From CAXXFQ01 sp963674475 (lineage in GTDB: Bacteria > Planctomycetota > Planctomycetia > Pirellulales > Thermoguttaceae): a stretch of 64,000 nt of DNA. The position numbers were made by a program, and so were the translations under genes. Positions 9,283 through 18,500 of this stretch are shown in pieces. Each line of letters begins with the position of its first letter. Positions within the stretch are counted from its first letter, which is position 1. The stretch lies in the NCBI GenBank assembly GCA_963674475.2, contig CAXXFQ010000008.1, forward strand, positions 496,001-560,000. Reading direction: 5' to 3'. The notes under the pieces are model-generated. The model saw only the letters and a list, made by a program, of their open reading frames with translations. It made no database searches and was not told where the DNA came from.

Positions 9283-10299
9283 TTAAACGGCGTCTCGCAG
9301 CTGTCGGGCTGCCTTTTCCGGAGAAACTGGATTGATGTAACAACCGGTCCCCCACTCAAAACCGGCAAGGTTACCGGTTCTCGGCACGATCTCTATATGC
9401 CAGTGATAATGCCTAGCTTCCCTGTTGTCAAAGGGGGTTGCGTGAAACAAATAATTATACGAAGCGGTGCCAAGAACTGTTTCGATTTTTCGCAACGTTT
9501 CGTGCAGGATCTGGGCGAGGTGGTCTAGTTGCGATTCTTCCGTATACATAAAATGATCGGAATGTATCGACGGGAGGATCCAGGTCTCATAGGCGAACCG
9601 GCTCGCGTACGGAGCCACCGCGACAAAGCCGTCCGATCGGGCGACCAGCCGCGTTTCCTCACGCTCCTCTTGCTCCAAAAGGTCGCAGAAAAGACACCGG
9701 CCCTCGTGTCGATAGTACTTTTCCGTCGACGCCAGCTCCCGCTCGACGTTCGGCGGCAAAAACGGGGTGGCGATCAACTGGCTGTGCAGATGCTCGATCG
9801 AGGCACCGGCTCCCGGCCCGACATTTTTGAAGAGTTGGGCGTATCGCAGCCGCCGGTCGTTGGACACTTCGCGAAAGCCGTTTTGGTAGACACGCAGCAC
9901 GTCGGCCAGTTCACTTTCGGTCAGATCGGTCACGCTCCGCAGGTGACGTGGCGTCTCGACGATGACCCAATGTTCCCCCACTGCCGGGATCAGGTGATCT
10001 TCTTTCACGCCGGGGACCGTTTCCCTCGACGGGGTGTCGGCCGGCTGCCCATTCGGGCGGAGTACCGGGTAGCGGTTTTCAAATGCCCGGACCTGCCACC
10101 CGGGGCCGTTCGGCTCGGACCCGTTTTTCCGGATCGCCAGCCGTTCACTGGGTGTGAGGTGTTCGTTTCCCTCGCAGAAAGGGCAAATCGTGTCCGGGCG
10201 GCGGACGATCGTCTCGCAAAAATCGTGCGGTCGAAGCGCACGCTCCTCCGCAATAATCACCCATCGTCCCGAAATCGGATCTCGTCTCAACTCATTCAT
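9283..10299 (-). CDS. galT: Galactose-1-phosphate uridylyltransferase
   Basis: This 338-residue protein from the ATG at 10299 moves UMP between UDP-glucose and galactose 1-phosphate in the Leloir pathway. It shows zinc-ligand pairs CPFCEG and CLFCDLL, and the histidine-triad-like active site EHLHSQL containing the uridylylated histidine. The C-terminal RHYHWHIEIVPR motif is also typical. The longer frame starting at 10323 reads into a dispersed repeat, so the ATG at 10299 (MNELRRDP) is preferred. No ribosome site is evident because the REP-like repeat abuts the start codon. The nearest upstream gene on the same strand is glgA, more than 800 bases away. Confidence 0.95.
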   Translation of the reverse strand: MNELRRDPISGRWVIIAEERALRPHDFCETIVRRPDTICPFCEGNEHLTPSERLAIRKNGSEPNGPGWQVRAFENRYPVLRPNGQPADTPSRETVPGVKEDHLIPAVGEHWVIVETPRHLRSVTDLTESELADVLRVYQNGFREVSNDRRLRYAQLFKNVGPGAGASIEHLHSQLIATPFLPPNVERELASTEKYYRHEGRCLFCDLLEQEEREETRLVARSDGFVAVAPYASRFAYETWILPSIHSDHFMYTEESQLDHLAQILHETLRKIETVLGTASYNYLFHATPFDNREARHYHWHIEIVPRTGNLAGFEWGTGCYINPVSPEKAARQLRDAV

Positions 10300-10308
10300 T
10301 TTTTTATA

Positions 10309-10874
10309 CCGGTGCTTCCGCACCGAGGGTTAAACCCGCTCCCGTTGGTCACTAGTATTGCACGAAGAATATTACCCGTACTCTGTTGGCAACAGTGGAG
10401 GGCTTCTTGGCGGGGCCTTTTATACCGGTGCTTCCGCACCGATGTGCCAAACTCGCTCCTGTTAGTCGCTAGTATTATACGAAGAGTATTTCCCTTACTC
10501 TGCTGGCAACAGTGGAGGGCCTTTTATACTGCAGTGAGGGGGTAAACCGGCTCCCGTTAGTCGGCGACTAGGAGCCGCGGCCGGACTGGTTCTTCCACAC
10601 CGACGCGCTGAACCCGTATTATACGAAGAGGTCGACCGGTTCCCTTAAATCCATGGGAAGGGTTTTTTAGACCGGCGTTTCCACGCCGACTCGCTAAACC
10701 TGCTCCCGTTGGTCGCTAGTATTATACGAAGAGGCCGACCGGTTCCCTTAAATCCATGGGAAGGGTTTTTTAGACCGGCGTTTCCACGCCGACTCGCTAA
10801 ACCTGCTCCCGTTGGTCGCTAGTATTATACGAAGAGGCCGACCGGTTCCCTTAAATCCATGGGGAGGGTTTTTG
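10309..10874. repeat. REP-like repeat array with 103-bp tandem units
   Basis: This non-coding stretch is built from repeated modules. A short hairpin (GGTGC-TTCC-GCACC or GGCGT-TTCC-ACGCC) is followed by about 10 bases, then CCCGCTCCCGTTGGTCGCTAG, then TATTATACGAAGAGG. TATTATACGAAGAGG recurs at 10617, 10720 and 10823, giving an exact 103-bp period over the last copies. More divergent units begin near 10309 and 10425. Each 103-bp unit also holds TTCCC-ttaaatccat-GGGAA followed by six T, which resembles a small terminator. The same modules occur at 51409, 55690 and 57401, so this is a genome-dispersed family. No transposase is nearby. Confidence 0.88.
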
Positions 10875-11128
10875 GCAACTTCCTTCTCTTGGCTGGCGTT
10901 GTTGGACGCTTTTTTGGGGAAATTCTCCTAGCTCGCAGTGGCCCTTTTGACTTTTGGAAGTCATGGACGCACCGTTCCGCTCGACGGAAAAGCGATAGTA
11001 ACGAGACGATCACGCAAAACCAAGAGAGGTTTTTTAGATCGGTCGAAAAGGAGGGAGGGAAGGACGAAAATGGGGCGAATCCGTTCACCGGGCGAATTGG
11101 TTCGTCATCGATATGTGTCCGTCCGGGC
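10875..11128. other. Non-coding spacer after glgA
   Basis: This is the sequence between the REP-like array and the glgA stop codon. No gene, clear terminator or repeat module was recognised in it. Confidence 0.35.
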
Positions 11129-12619
11129 CTATTGATTGTCGCGGACCCGGTCGAGTGTCGCTTGATACAGGTCGACGTATTCCTGGGCACGTGGCTTCCA
11201 TGACCAGTCCTGACCCATTCCGGTCGTGATGAGCTGATTGAAGGTCTCGCGGTTTTCGCGATACATCCGGCAGGCCTCGTCGAGTGTCTCGCCCATCGCG
11301 TAGGGGCTATACTCCCAGAACGAAAAACCGTTGGCCGTTCCGTTTTTGATCGAAGATTCGTTGGCCCCGACGACCGTGTCGGCCAGTCCGCCGGTGGCAC
11401 GGACAACCGGGACCGTCCCGTAGGCGAGACTGTACATCTGATTGAGTCCACACGGTTCGTATTTGCTTGGCATGAGGAACATATCGGCCGCGGCCTCGAT
11501 CTGATGGGAGAGCGCGTTCGAAAATTCAAGCATCGCCGCCAGCCGGTTCGGGTGACGTTGGCCCAATTGACGAAGGGCCTCTTCGAACTCGGCGTCGCCG
11601 GTGCCGAGAATGACCCATTGGACGTCGTGACGTGGGAGCCAATCTTCGAGAACCTCGACGACCAGATCGATCCCCTTTTGCGAACAAAGGCGTCCGATCA
11701 ACCCGACCAGCGGGACGTTCGGCTCGTCGGGCAGCCCGACCGCCTTTTGCAGTTCGGCCTTGCAGACCGCTTTTCCTTCGACGAACGAGTCGGCCGTGTA
11801 GTTTTGGGGCAAGTGTGGATCGGTTTCGGGGTTCCATGTCCGAGGGTCGATCCCGTTGAGGATGCCGCTTAAAGCGTGGGAGCGCTGTTGGAGCGTCCCT
11901 TCGAGGCCCCAGCCCAGTTCGGCGTGTTGGATCTCGTGGGCGTAACGCGGACTGACGGTCGTGATCGCGTCGGCGAAGACCAGGCCCGTTTTCAGCAGGT
12001 TCAGTTCGCCGTGGAACTCCATCTGTTCCCAATTGAAATATTTCCAGTCCAACCCGGTCAGCAACATGTCCCAGTGCCAGAACCGTCCTTGGTAGCCCAG
12101 GTTGTGGACCGTGAAGACCGAGGCGATCGATTCGTAACGCGGGATGGCCCGGTATTCGGCCTGCAAGTAGGCCGGGGCCAGTCCGGTTTGCCAATCGTTG
12201 ACGTGGAGGATGTCGACTTCCAGGTCCAAGAGGCGAATCGCTTCCAGTACGGCACGGGAAAAGAAAATGAACCGCTCGCAGTTGTCGGTGTAGTCCTTGC
12301 CGGAGTTCGGATCGAGGTACAGCGAATCGCGGTCGTAGTAGTTTTCTTGGCCAACCAGATAGACCGGGACGTCGGTCCCCGGGATTTGACTTTTGAGCAG
12401 TTGGCCGGTGACGGTTTTACTGCCGATCGGGATGATGAAGTCGATCCCCATCGGTTCGATCGTCGCGCCGCAACACCACGAGCTGCGATGGGCCGGGATG
12501 ATCAAGGTGGTTTGATGACCCAATTCGGCCAGTTCAATCGGCAACGCGCCCGACACGTCGGCCAGGCCGCCGGTTTTCGAAAAGGGGACCGCTTCACTGG
12601 AGGCAAAAAGGATATTCAT
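11129..12619 (-). CDS. glgA: Glycogen synthase (ADP-glucose type, GT5)
   Basis: This 496-residue GT-B glycosyltransferase from the ATG at 12619 (MNILFASSEAVPF) transfers glucose from ADP-glucose to growing alpha-1,4-glucan. The ADP-glucose-binding KTGGLADV motif lies at residues about 15-22. The C-terminal half has the family segments PSKYEPCGLNQMYSLAYG and VVRATGGLADTV. Length is close to the usual 480-500 residues. A longer frame to 12709 has no coding character, so the ATG just before MNILFA is chosen. Together with the GH57 enzyme and GalT, it indicates storage-glucan metabolism, although the genes are separated by long spacers and probably have separate promoters. Confidence 0.95.
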   Translation of the reverse strand: MNILFASSEAVPFSKTGGLADVSGALPIELAELGHQTTLIIPAHRSSWCCGATIEPMGIDFIIPIGSKTVTGQLLKSQIPGTDVPVYLVGQENYYDRDSLYLDPNSGKDYTDNCERFIFFSRAVLEAIRLLDLEVDILHVNDWQTGLAPAYLQAEYRAIPRYESIASVFTVHNLGYQGRFWHWDMLLTGLDWKYFNWEQMEFHGELNLLKTGLVFADAITTVSPRYAHEIQHAELGWGLEGTLQQRSHALSGILNGIDPRTWNPETDPHLPQNYTADSFVEGKAVCKAELQKAVGLPDEPNVPLVGLIGRLCSQKGIDLVVEVLEDWLPRHDVQWVILGTGDAEFEEALRQLGQRHPNRLAAMLEFSNALSHQIEAAADMFLMPSKYEPCGLNQMYSLAYGTVPVVRATGGLADTVVGANESSIKNGTANGFSFWEYSPYAMGETLDEACRMYRENRETFNQLITTGMGQDWSWKPRAQEYVDLYQATLDRVRDNQ

Positions 12620-13097
12620 CGTCGATCGGACTCCATCAGGGGAAACGGGCAACAGCCCGGTGTTTTTTGCACGCGACCCGTCAGGGTAGGCGGAAGGTTT
12701 CAAGGCCAACGGCGGTCAATAATGCCATCTTGCCTCTTTTATACAAGAAAACGGAGGAAAAGGGAGGGGGAAGATTGCTTGCCCCGGTCTGCCTAATCTA
12801 CCTCAATGAGTTTTTCGGAAAACTCGACCCTCTAGTTAAAGCTTTCCGTAAAACGGTCGTTTCGTGCGGGCTGTGCGGAATGTGCCGGATATTCTTTAAA
12901 TACAGGCCGTGACGACTGCCGATCCTGTTCATACGGACCATGTCGCGTCCGGAAATCAACGTAGAAAAAAATCAAGTGACCCATCGGGCCTGCCATTTCC
13001 TCATGATCAGTCGGTTTGCATCGTCGAGCCGTTTGCCCATGATAAGCGGAAAGCCGGTCCTCACTGGTTTGGACCATTCATCACAAGGGGGATTTCG
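12620..13097. other. Divergent intergenic region (glgA / small secreted protein)
   Basis: About 480 bases lie between the glgA start (minus) and the small secreted protein (plus). It must contain both promoters. No gene, repeat or clear promoter pair could be assigned, apart from the ribosome site AAGGGGG just before 13098. Confidence 0.4.
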
Positions 13098-13424
13098 ATG
13101 ATCCGTCGGACCATGCTGGCGCTGCTTTGCGGAGCGGCCCTCATTACGCTTTTAGGCGTTTCGGATGTCCAGGCCCAGCAGGCCTACGGACGCGCCTGGG
13201 GAAGTTCTTACAACACCCAGGATTGGAACAAGTTCTACCACTATCCGTACGTCTACTACCCGCAGAACTTCATGCCGGCCGACTACTACAAGAGTAGCGA
13301 CAATTTGTACTACCGATACCCGCAGCAAATGCGGATTCCGGTTTACAACCGGCAGTGGCAGAATTACTATCCCAAGCCGCGGATGTACCACTTTGGTCAT
13401 CAGTTCCAACTCGACGTTTTTTAG
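13098..13424 (+). CDS. Small Tyr-rich secreted protein (conserved in planctomycetes)
   Basis: This 108-residue protein has a clear Sec signal peptide (residues 1-26, MIRRTMLALLCGAALITLLG ... VQA/QQ) and a mature part that is unusually rich in Tyr, Pro, Asn and Gln (HYPYVYYPQNF, YYRYPQQMRIPVYNRQW). I recall similar short exported proteins in many planctomycete genomes, sometimes labelled calmodulin-binding without experimental support. Its function is unknown. The start is ATG 13098, preceded by AAGGGGG. It is probably a cell-envelope or matrix protein. Upstream extension of the frame to 12909 is not supported. Confidence 0.8.
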   Translation: MIRRTMLALLCGAALITLLGVSDVQAQQAYGRAWGSSYNTQDWNKFYHYPYVYYPQNFMPADYYKSSDNLYYRYPQQMRIPVYNRQWQNYYPKPRMYHFGHQFQLDVF

Positions 13425-13727
13425 TCAAAAAAGGGGGTGGTAGAAAACCCTCTGATTGACTTCCTATTTGCGTAGAAACGGTGTGAAGCAAAAGGTTTGG
13501 CTGACGAGACCCTCTTGTCCATGGGTTTTTTGAGGCTCCGAACACCTCATCCGCGTGCGGAATCGGGTTTTTTGACGCTCTAACAAAACCATTTCCTTGA
13601 AATCCACGGGACACGAGCCGATCGAGCCTCCAGGCCCGTTCGGTAGCCCAAAGTGGGGTTTTGATAGAATGTCTGAGCTTCAATCAAGTAGGGGATCTCG
13701 GCGAATCGTTCCTTGCCGTTTATAATA
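13425..13727. other. Non-coding spacer
   Basis: This is the sequence between the Tyr-rich protein and the hairpin upstream of the ROK gene. It contains short T-runs after GC-rich words but no gene or convincing terminator. Confidence 0.35.
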
Positions 13728-13774
13728 GACAAGACAGACCGGGTTCGGGAAACCGTGATTTGGTCTGTCTTGTC
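13721..13774 (+). promoter_or_regulatory. TATAAT box followed by a perfect 13-bp hairpin upstream of the ROK kinase
   Basis: TATAAT at 13721-13726 is followed at once by GACAAGACAGACC (13728-13740) and its exact reverse complement GGTCTGTCTTGTC (13762-13774). The 21-base loop holds a smaller GGTT/AACC stem, and TTTTT follows at 13776. It could be a terminator, an attenuator in the ROK leader, or an operator overlapping a promoter. No clear -35 was identified. Confidence 0.6.
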
Positions 13775-13830
13775 GTTTTTCTTGGCTTCGACGCGTTTTT
13801 ACTCCTGAGAGGGAAGTGGCGGAAACCCCT

Positions 13831-14786
13831 ATGTATTTAGGCATTGAAATTGGCGGGACGAAACTCCAGTTGGGCGTCAGTGAAGGGCGTGAGGCGACGT
13901 TGATCGACGTGCGCCGCGAAAAAATTGTTCCCCAAAACGGGTCTCAAGGGATTCTCGACCAGATCGGGCGACTCGGGCGGGAATTGATGGACGCGCATCC
14001 GGTGACGGCCGTCGGGATCGGGTTTGGCGGGCCGGTCGATCTTCAAACCGGCCAGATCGTCACCAGTCACCAGGTCGAGGGCTGGGACCATTTCCGATTG
14101 TCGACTGGGCCCACGAGCGGTTCGGGGTGCCGATCGCCTTGATCAACGATTCCGACAGTGCGGGGCTGGCCGAGGCGCGGCTGGGGGCCGGACGGGATTC
14201 TCGGGTTGTCTATTATTCAAACGTCGGCAGTGGGATCGGCGGGGCGTTGGTCATCGACGGTCAGGTGTTTCGCGGTGGGACCGGGATGGCGGTCGAGCCG
14301 GGCCATCTGCGCGTCGGGCTCGAGGCTGAAACGTCCGGCGAGACGGTCGAGTCGGTCGCCAGTGGCTGGGGGATCACCGCGACGGTACGACGGAAGCTCG
14401 AATCGGATGACAACGCGACCGTTCCCGGGGCGGCCGAACTGTTAGACCGTTGCGGGGGAAATCTCGACGCGCTCGACACCCGTGCGATCGCCGAAGCGGC
14501 CTTGGCCGGAAATCCGTTGGCCCGCGAGGCGTTCGATCGGTCGGCCCGAACGTTCGGTTGGGCCGTCGCGCAGGCGGTGACGCTGATCGCGCCGAATCTG
14601 GTCGTGCTGGGTGGCGGGGTCAGCCTGGCCGACGAGTCGTTGTTTTTGCGACCGGTGCGAGAGTATGTGGCCCGTTATGTTTTTCCGCCGTTCGCCGATC
14701 GGTTCGAGATCGTCCTGGCCCAGCTGGGCGAAGAGGTCGTCGTCCACGGCGCAATCTGCGCGGCGATGGACCAAGAGGGAAAATAG
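13831..14786 (+). pseudogene. ROK-family sugar kinase, split by a one-base frameshift
   Basis: The frame from 13831 encodes the N-terminal half of a ROK kinase (IEIGGTKLQLGV phosphate-binding motif; GIGFGGPVD) up to about 14090. It then derails, and the next frame continues with PIVDWAHERFGVPIALINDSDSAG to 14786 (catalytic-loop equivalent LINDSDSAG; VGSGIGGALV). One missing base near 14091-14095 (likely a C, restoring WDHFPIVDW) joins them into a protein of about 317 residues. ROK kinases phosphorylate glucose, N-acetylmannosamine or similar sugars. The usual zinc motif CxCGxxGC is absent. It is either a recent pseudogene or a sequencing error, and the intact coding feel of both halves favours error or very recent decay. 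Confidence 0.8.
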
Positions 14787-14965
14787 AAAACCAAGAATAA
14801 AAGGGGCGACGATGTGTCGGTTGCCTCGTTTCTTTTTTATCACGGCTTCTTTTCGCGTCTGATCGATAATTCGCTCTCTCCCGCTTCGGCTCTTTCCCCC
14901 GCCGTACAAAAATCCCCCTAACAGTAGGGATTTCTCGAAAAATGGCTTCGATCTGTCAGAAAGCT
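14787..14965. other. Spacer with weak terminator-like hairpin
   Basis: Bases 14802-14838 can fold into an imperfect GC-rich hairpin (GGGGC with GCCTC, inner CGAC/GTCG) followed by a broken T-run. This could end the ROK transcript. Nothing else is seen before the blaI promoter. Confidence 0.4.
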
Positions 14966-14994
14966 TTGACACGGAGAGACCGACTCGCTAGAAT
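14966..14994 (+). promoter_or_regulatory. Sigma-70-type promoter of the BlaI/M56 operon
   Basis: A perfect -35 TTGACA (14966-14971) and a near-consensus -10 TAGAAT (14989-14994) are separated by 17 bases. They lie about 110 bases upstream of the blaI-like start codon and directly before a palindromic operator. This is the best promoter match I found in the window. Confidence 0.8.
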
Positions 14995-14996
14995 TC

Positions 14997-15017
14997 AACT
15001 AAACTAATAGTTTAGTT
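14997..15017 (+). promoter_or_regulatory. Palindromic operator, probable BlaI-family site
   Basis: AACTAAAC-TAATA-GTTTAGTT is a perfect 8-bp inverted repeat with a 5-base centre that begins 3 bases after the -10 box and so covers the expected transcription start. BlaI/MecI/CopY repressors bind short AT-rich dyads at their own promoters, and the gene downstream is such a repressor, so autorepression is inferred. Confidence 0.75.
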
Positions 15018-15104
15018 CTGGCTGGCCGATACCATTTTTGAGGGGAGCGAGTCGGCCGAGGGGAAAGGATTTCCCTTTCATAAAAAAATCGAAGGAGGCG
15101 GATC

Positions 15105-15509
15105 GTGGCGAAAAAGATTTCGAAAAAGGACCAGACCGTTCCGAGCCAACGGGAGATGGACCTCTTGAAAATTCTCTGGAAGGGTGGCGAACTGCCGGTT
15201 CGCGCGGTGCACGAGACGCTCTGTCAGACTCGCCCGTGCGCGTTCACGACCGTTCAGACTCTGCTTCGGATTATGGCCGACAAGGGGCTGGTCCGTGTGC
15301 GCAACGAAGGGCGAACCCTTTATTATTCGTCGAACTACACGGTCCAGCAGGCCAGCTCCCGTTTTCTGGACAAGGTATTCGACGGGGCGGTCGACCAATT
15401 GGTTGCCAATCTGCTCCGGGCCGAAGATCTGTCGGTCGACGATCTTCAAGAGCTCGAATCGCTGATCAGTTCGGCTCGAAAGGAAAAACAGCAGAAAAAG
15501 GGGAAATGA
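15105..15509 (+). CDS. BlaI/MecI/CopY-family transcriptional repressor
   Basis: This 134-residue protein has an N-terminal winged helix of the BlaI type (REMDLLKILWKGGELPVRAV; TTVQTLLRIMADKGLVRV) at residues about 15-75 and a helical dimerisation tail. Members repress their own operon until a partner M56 membrane peptidase triggers cleavage. The start is GTG at 15105, preceded by an excellent AAGGAGG ribosome site 5 bases upstream. The gene is followed after 1 base by the M56 protein gene, and a strong promoter with operator precedes it. In planctomycetes such pairs are numerous and not limited to beta-lactam resistance, so the signal is unknown. Confidence 0.93.
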   Translation: MAKKISKKDQTVPSQREMDLLKILWKGGELPVRAVHETLCQTRPCAFTTVQTLLRIMADKGLVRVRNEGRTLYYSSNYTVQQASSRFLDKVFDGAVDQLVANLLRAEDLSVDDLQELESLISSARKEKQQKKGK

Positions 15510-15510
15510 A

Positions 15511-18500
15511 ATGGGGTGGATCGAATCGATTTTCTGGTGGTTGCTGTTGGTCAACACGGTCGGGTTTGGCCTGCTGTTGATCGGTTTTTTCGTCTTTCGT
15601 AAGGTCCGCTGGCCGGCCGAACGGATTCGGGTCATCCAGTTGACCTTCGGGGCGATCGTCGCGGTCGCGTTGTTCTCGAGTGTGCCGGGGCTGCCGCGTG
15701 TCTATCTCGGACTGTTACCAGGCTCCGTCGAGCGTTCTTCCGTGCCGGTTGCCGAGCGCTCGTCGGAGTCCTTTTCTATGGGGGAGCCGTTGCCGGAAGA
15801 GGATTTTTCGCTTGGGGCCGACGAACCGGTCGAAGAGCTTTTTCTTGAGGAGATGCCGGAGGTCAAAACACTTGCGGCGCCGTGGTGGGATGTCGCCTTT
15901 TCGTTCGACCACCGCGCGGGGTACGGCCTGATGGTCGGCCTTTTCGGGCTGATCGCCTGTTATCTGGTTCTGGAACGGTTTATCGGGGCGTGGCGGCTGG
16001 GGCAAATCGTTCGAACGTCGGCCGCGGTGCCCGAGTGGGTCGACCGGTTGCTTACCGAAATTCAAGGGGAATCCAAACGACCGGTTCGAGTTTTGGCCTC
16101 CGAGAAAATCCCTTCCCCATTGACGTTCGGTCGACGTCGGCCGGTCATCTTGCTCCCGATGTGCATGGTCGAAGCGGGGGACCGGGCGACGTTGCGCTAC
16201 TGTCTGGCGCACGAGTGGGCCCACATCCGACGGGGCGACGTGACCATGTGGCGGCTGGTCAACTTAGGGCGGATGTTGCTTTGGCCGCAGCCGATTTTTT
16301 GGGTCCTGCGTCGTGAGCTACGGATCTGTCAAGATTATCTGGCCGACTCGGACGCCGCGCGGCTGGGGGCCCATCCGGCCGATTACGCCGAGCTGTTGTT
16401 GGGGTTCGCCAAAAAACCGCTCGGCTCGCCCGCGTTTGGCGCGCTGGGTATTCAAGATCGGAAATCGGTACTTTACAGGAGGATCGAAATGTTGGTACGC
16501 CATTCGGGAACGATTTCACGGACGTGTCCGTTGCGCGTGACGCTCGCCGCGCTGGCGATTCTGTCGGTCACCGCGATCACGGCCAGCACCGTCCGTTTCG
16601 ACTCGGCCCAAGCCGACGAGCCGACCACAGAAGCCACGGCCCAAGCGGAGCAAGCGCCTGCGCAAGAGGAGACGGCTTCAAGCGAAACTCCCGCCGAGCC
16701 GGTCGCGACGACCGAAGCCGCGTCACCGGAAAAGAAGCAACCGGCGATGAAGTCGAAAACGCCGACTGCGAAGGGATCGGCCACACCCAAGGGGGAAGTG
16801 GAAGTCTATCGTGTCGATAAAAAGGTTTCTGATTTTCCGGACGCGGCGGATTTTTCCTCTCCGGAAGCCGCCTATGCCACGATTAATCGCAAAATGGGTT
16901 CGGCTGATTTCGACTGGCGGAAAGTGAGTGTATGGTCGCTTGGCAATAGGTTGTCCTCCAAAGATGCAAAAGGAAGGCCGTTATCAGAGGAGGTAGTGGC
17001 TGACTATTTGAACGCGAAAATCCTACAAGTTCGAATACTCAAGGGGACCATGGCCCAGGTGAGCGCTGAGATGGAACGGGTGATCGATATTCGATCGTTT
17101 GAATTAGAAGACGGCCGATGGCTCAATAGGGGGAACGATGTGGTGAGAAGCGAAGCGGAAGTGGAGGAGAAATTCAATCGCATGGCTGGTATTCGAGTCT
17201 CGGCTCCCCGTCGGCCGCCGGTTGACGATCCGGAAGCGGTATTGAAACCGTATCAAAAATACCTTGAAACGGCAGGTGTCGCACCGAAGGATTTTGTCCT
17301 TGATTGCGTCGAGCGGCACGCGTTGGTCGCGATTGGGGAAATTCATCATCGGCCGACCTACTGGGCGCTGAATAGCCAGATCGTGAGAGATCCGCGTTTT
17401 GCGAAGGCGGCCGCCGCGGTGTACCTCGAATTGCCGTCCCACGCGCAACCGCTGGTGGACGAGTTTCTGGCTTCGGAAAAACTGGATACCCGCCCGGTCG
17501 TTGAAATGCTCCGGGACGTGCTTTGGATGGGCTGGCCGGATCGGCCGATGCTCGACTTTTTTGTCGCGGTTTGGGAAGCGAATCAGAATTTGAAAAAGTC
17601 GGATCGCATCAGGATCGTGCTGATCGATATGCCGCGTCCCTGGAATGAGCTTATCAAGGAAAAGAATTCTCGGAAGTACAACACGGACCGCGACAAGCTG
17701 ATGGCGGAGAATATTCTACGCGACAGGGACCGTTTTCCGGACAAGCGGCACGCCCTGATGATTGTCGGGTATGCCCACCTCGAGAATCTGAAATACTCCT
17801 ACGGCGGTTTGCCCATCAAGCGGCTTGGCTGGCATCTTCGTCAGGCTTTGGGCGACGAGCTTTACATGATCGTCCAACACGGCCCCGTGATCCGAAACAT
17901 GGGAGGGATACGCGGGCGAACCTGCCTGGGACTGTTCGACGAGGCGTTTGCCAAAAACGAGAACCGGCCGGTGGCGTTCGCGCTTGCCGAAAGCCCGTTT
18001 GGTCGGCAGCGGTTCGATCTGGATGCCGACCGTTGCTCGCGAACCTCCAGCACGTTCGAAGAGGCGTTCGACGCTTACCTGTACCTGGGGCCGCTTGAGG
18101 ATGAGATCTTTTCTCCATTGATCGACGGTTTTTATACGGACGAATTCGTTCAGGAGATTGATCAGAGGATGCGTCTGCTTCATGGGCGTGGTTTACAAGA
18201 GGCTTATTCTATCGAGGCCTGTGACGGTCGAAGCTTTGCGGCGTGGATGAGTCGTTCCTGGGGAAAACCGCGTACATGGAAATACCGTCTTGGTCCGTTC
18301 GATGCCTGGCATGAGGGGGACGGATGGGCGGAAAAGATCGCCGAGCGGCACTATCGAAAGGCGATCGAAAATCCGGAAATCATCCTCAAAGAAGCGAAAG
18401 CGGTTTTCAACGCCCTGCGTCACTATGACCCGAAAAAAGGGATAATATTTCATTATCAAGTGCACCATTACCATGACGTGTGGCGAGAATGGGTCAAAAC

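Noticed and set aside
10309..10874. Possible CRISPR array
   Set aside because: Repeat units are 103 bases, contiguous without unique spacers, and hairpin-rich; no cas genes are near.
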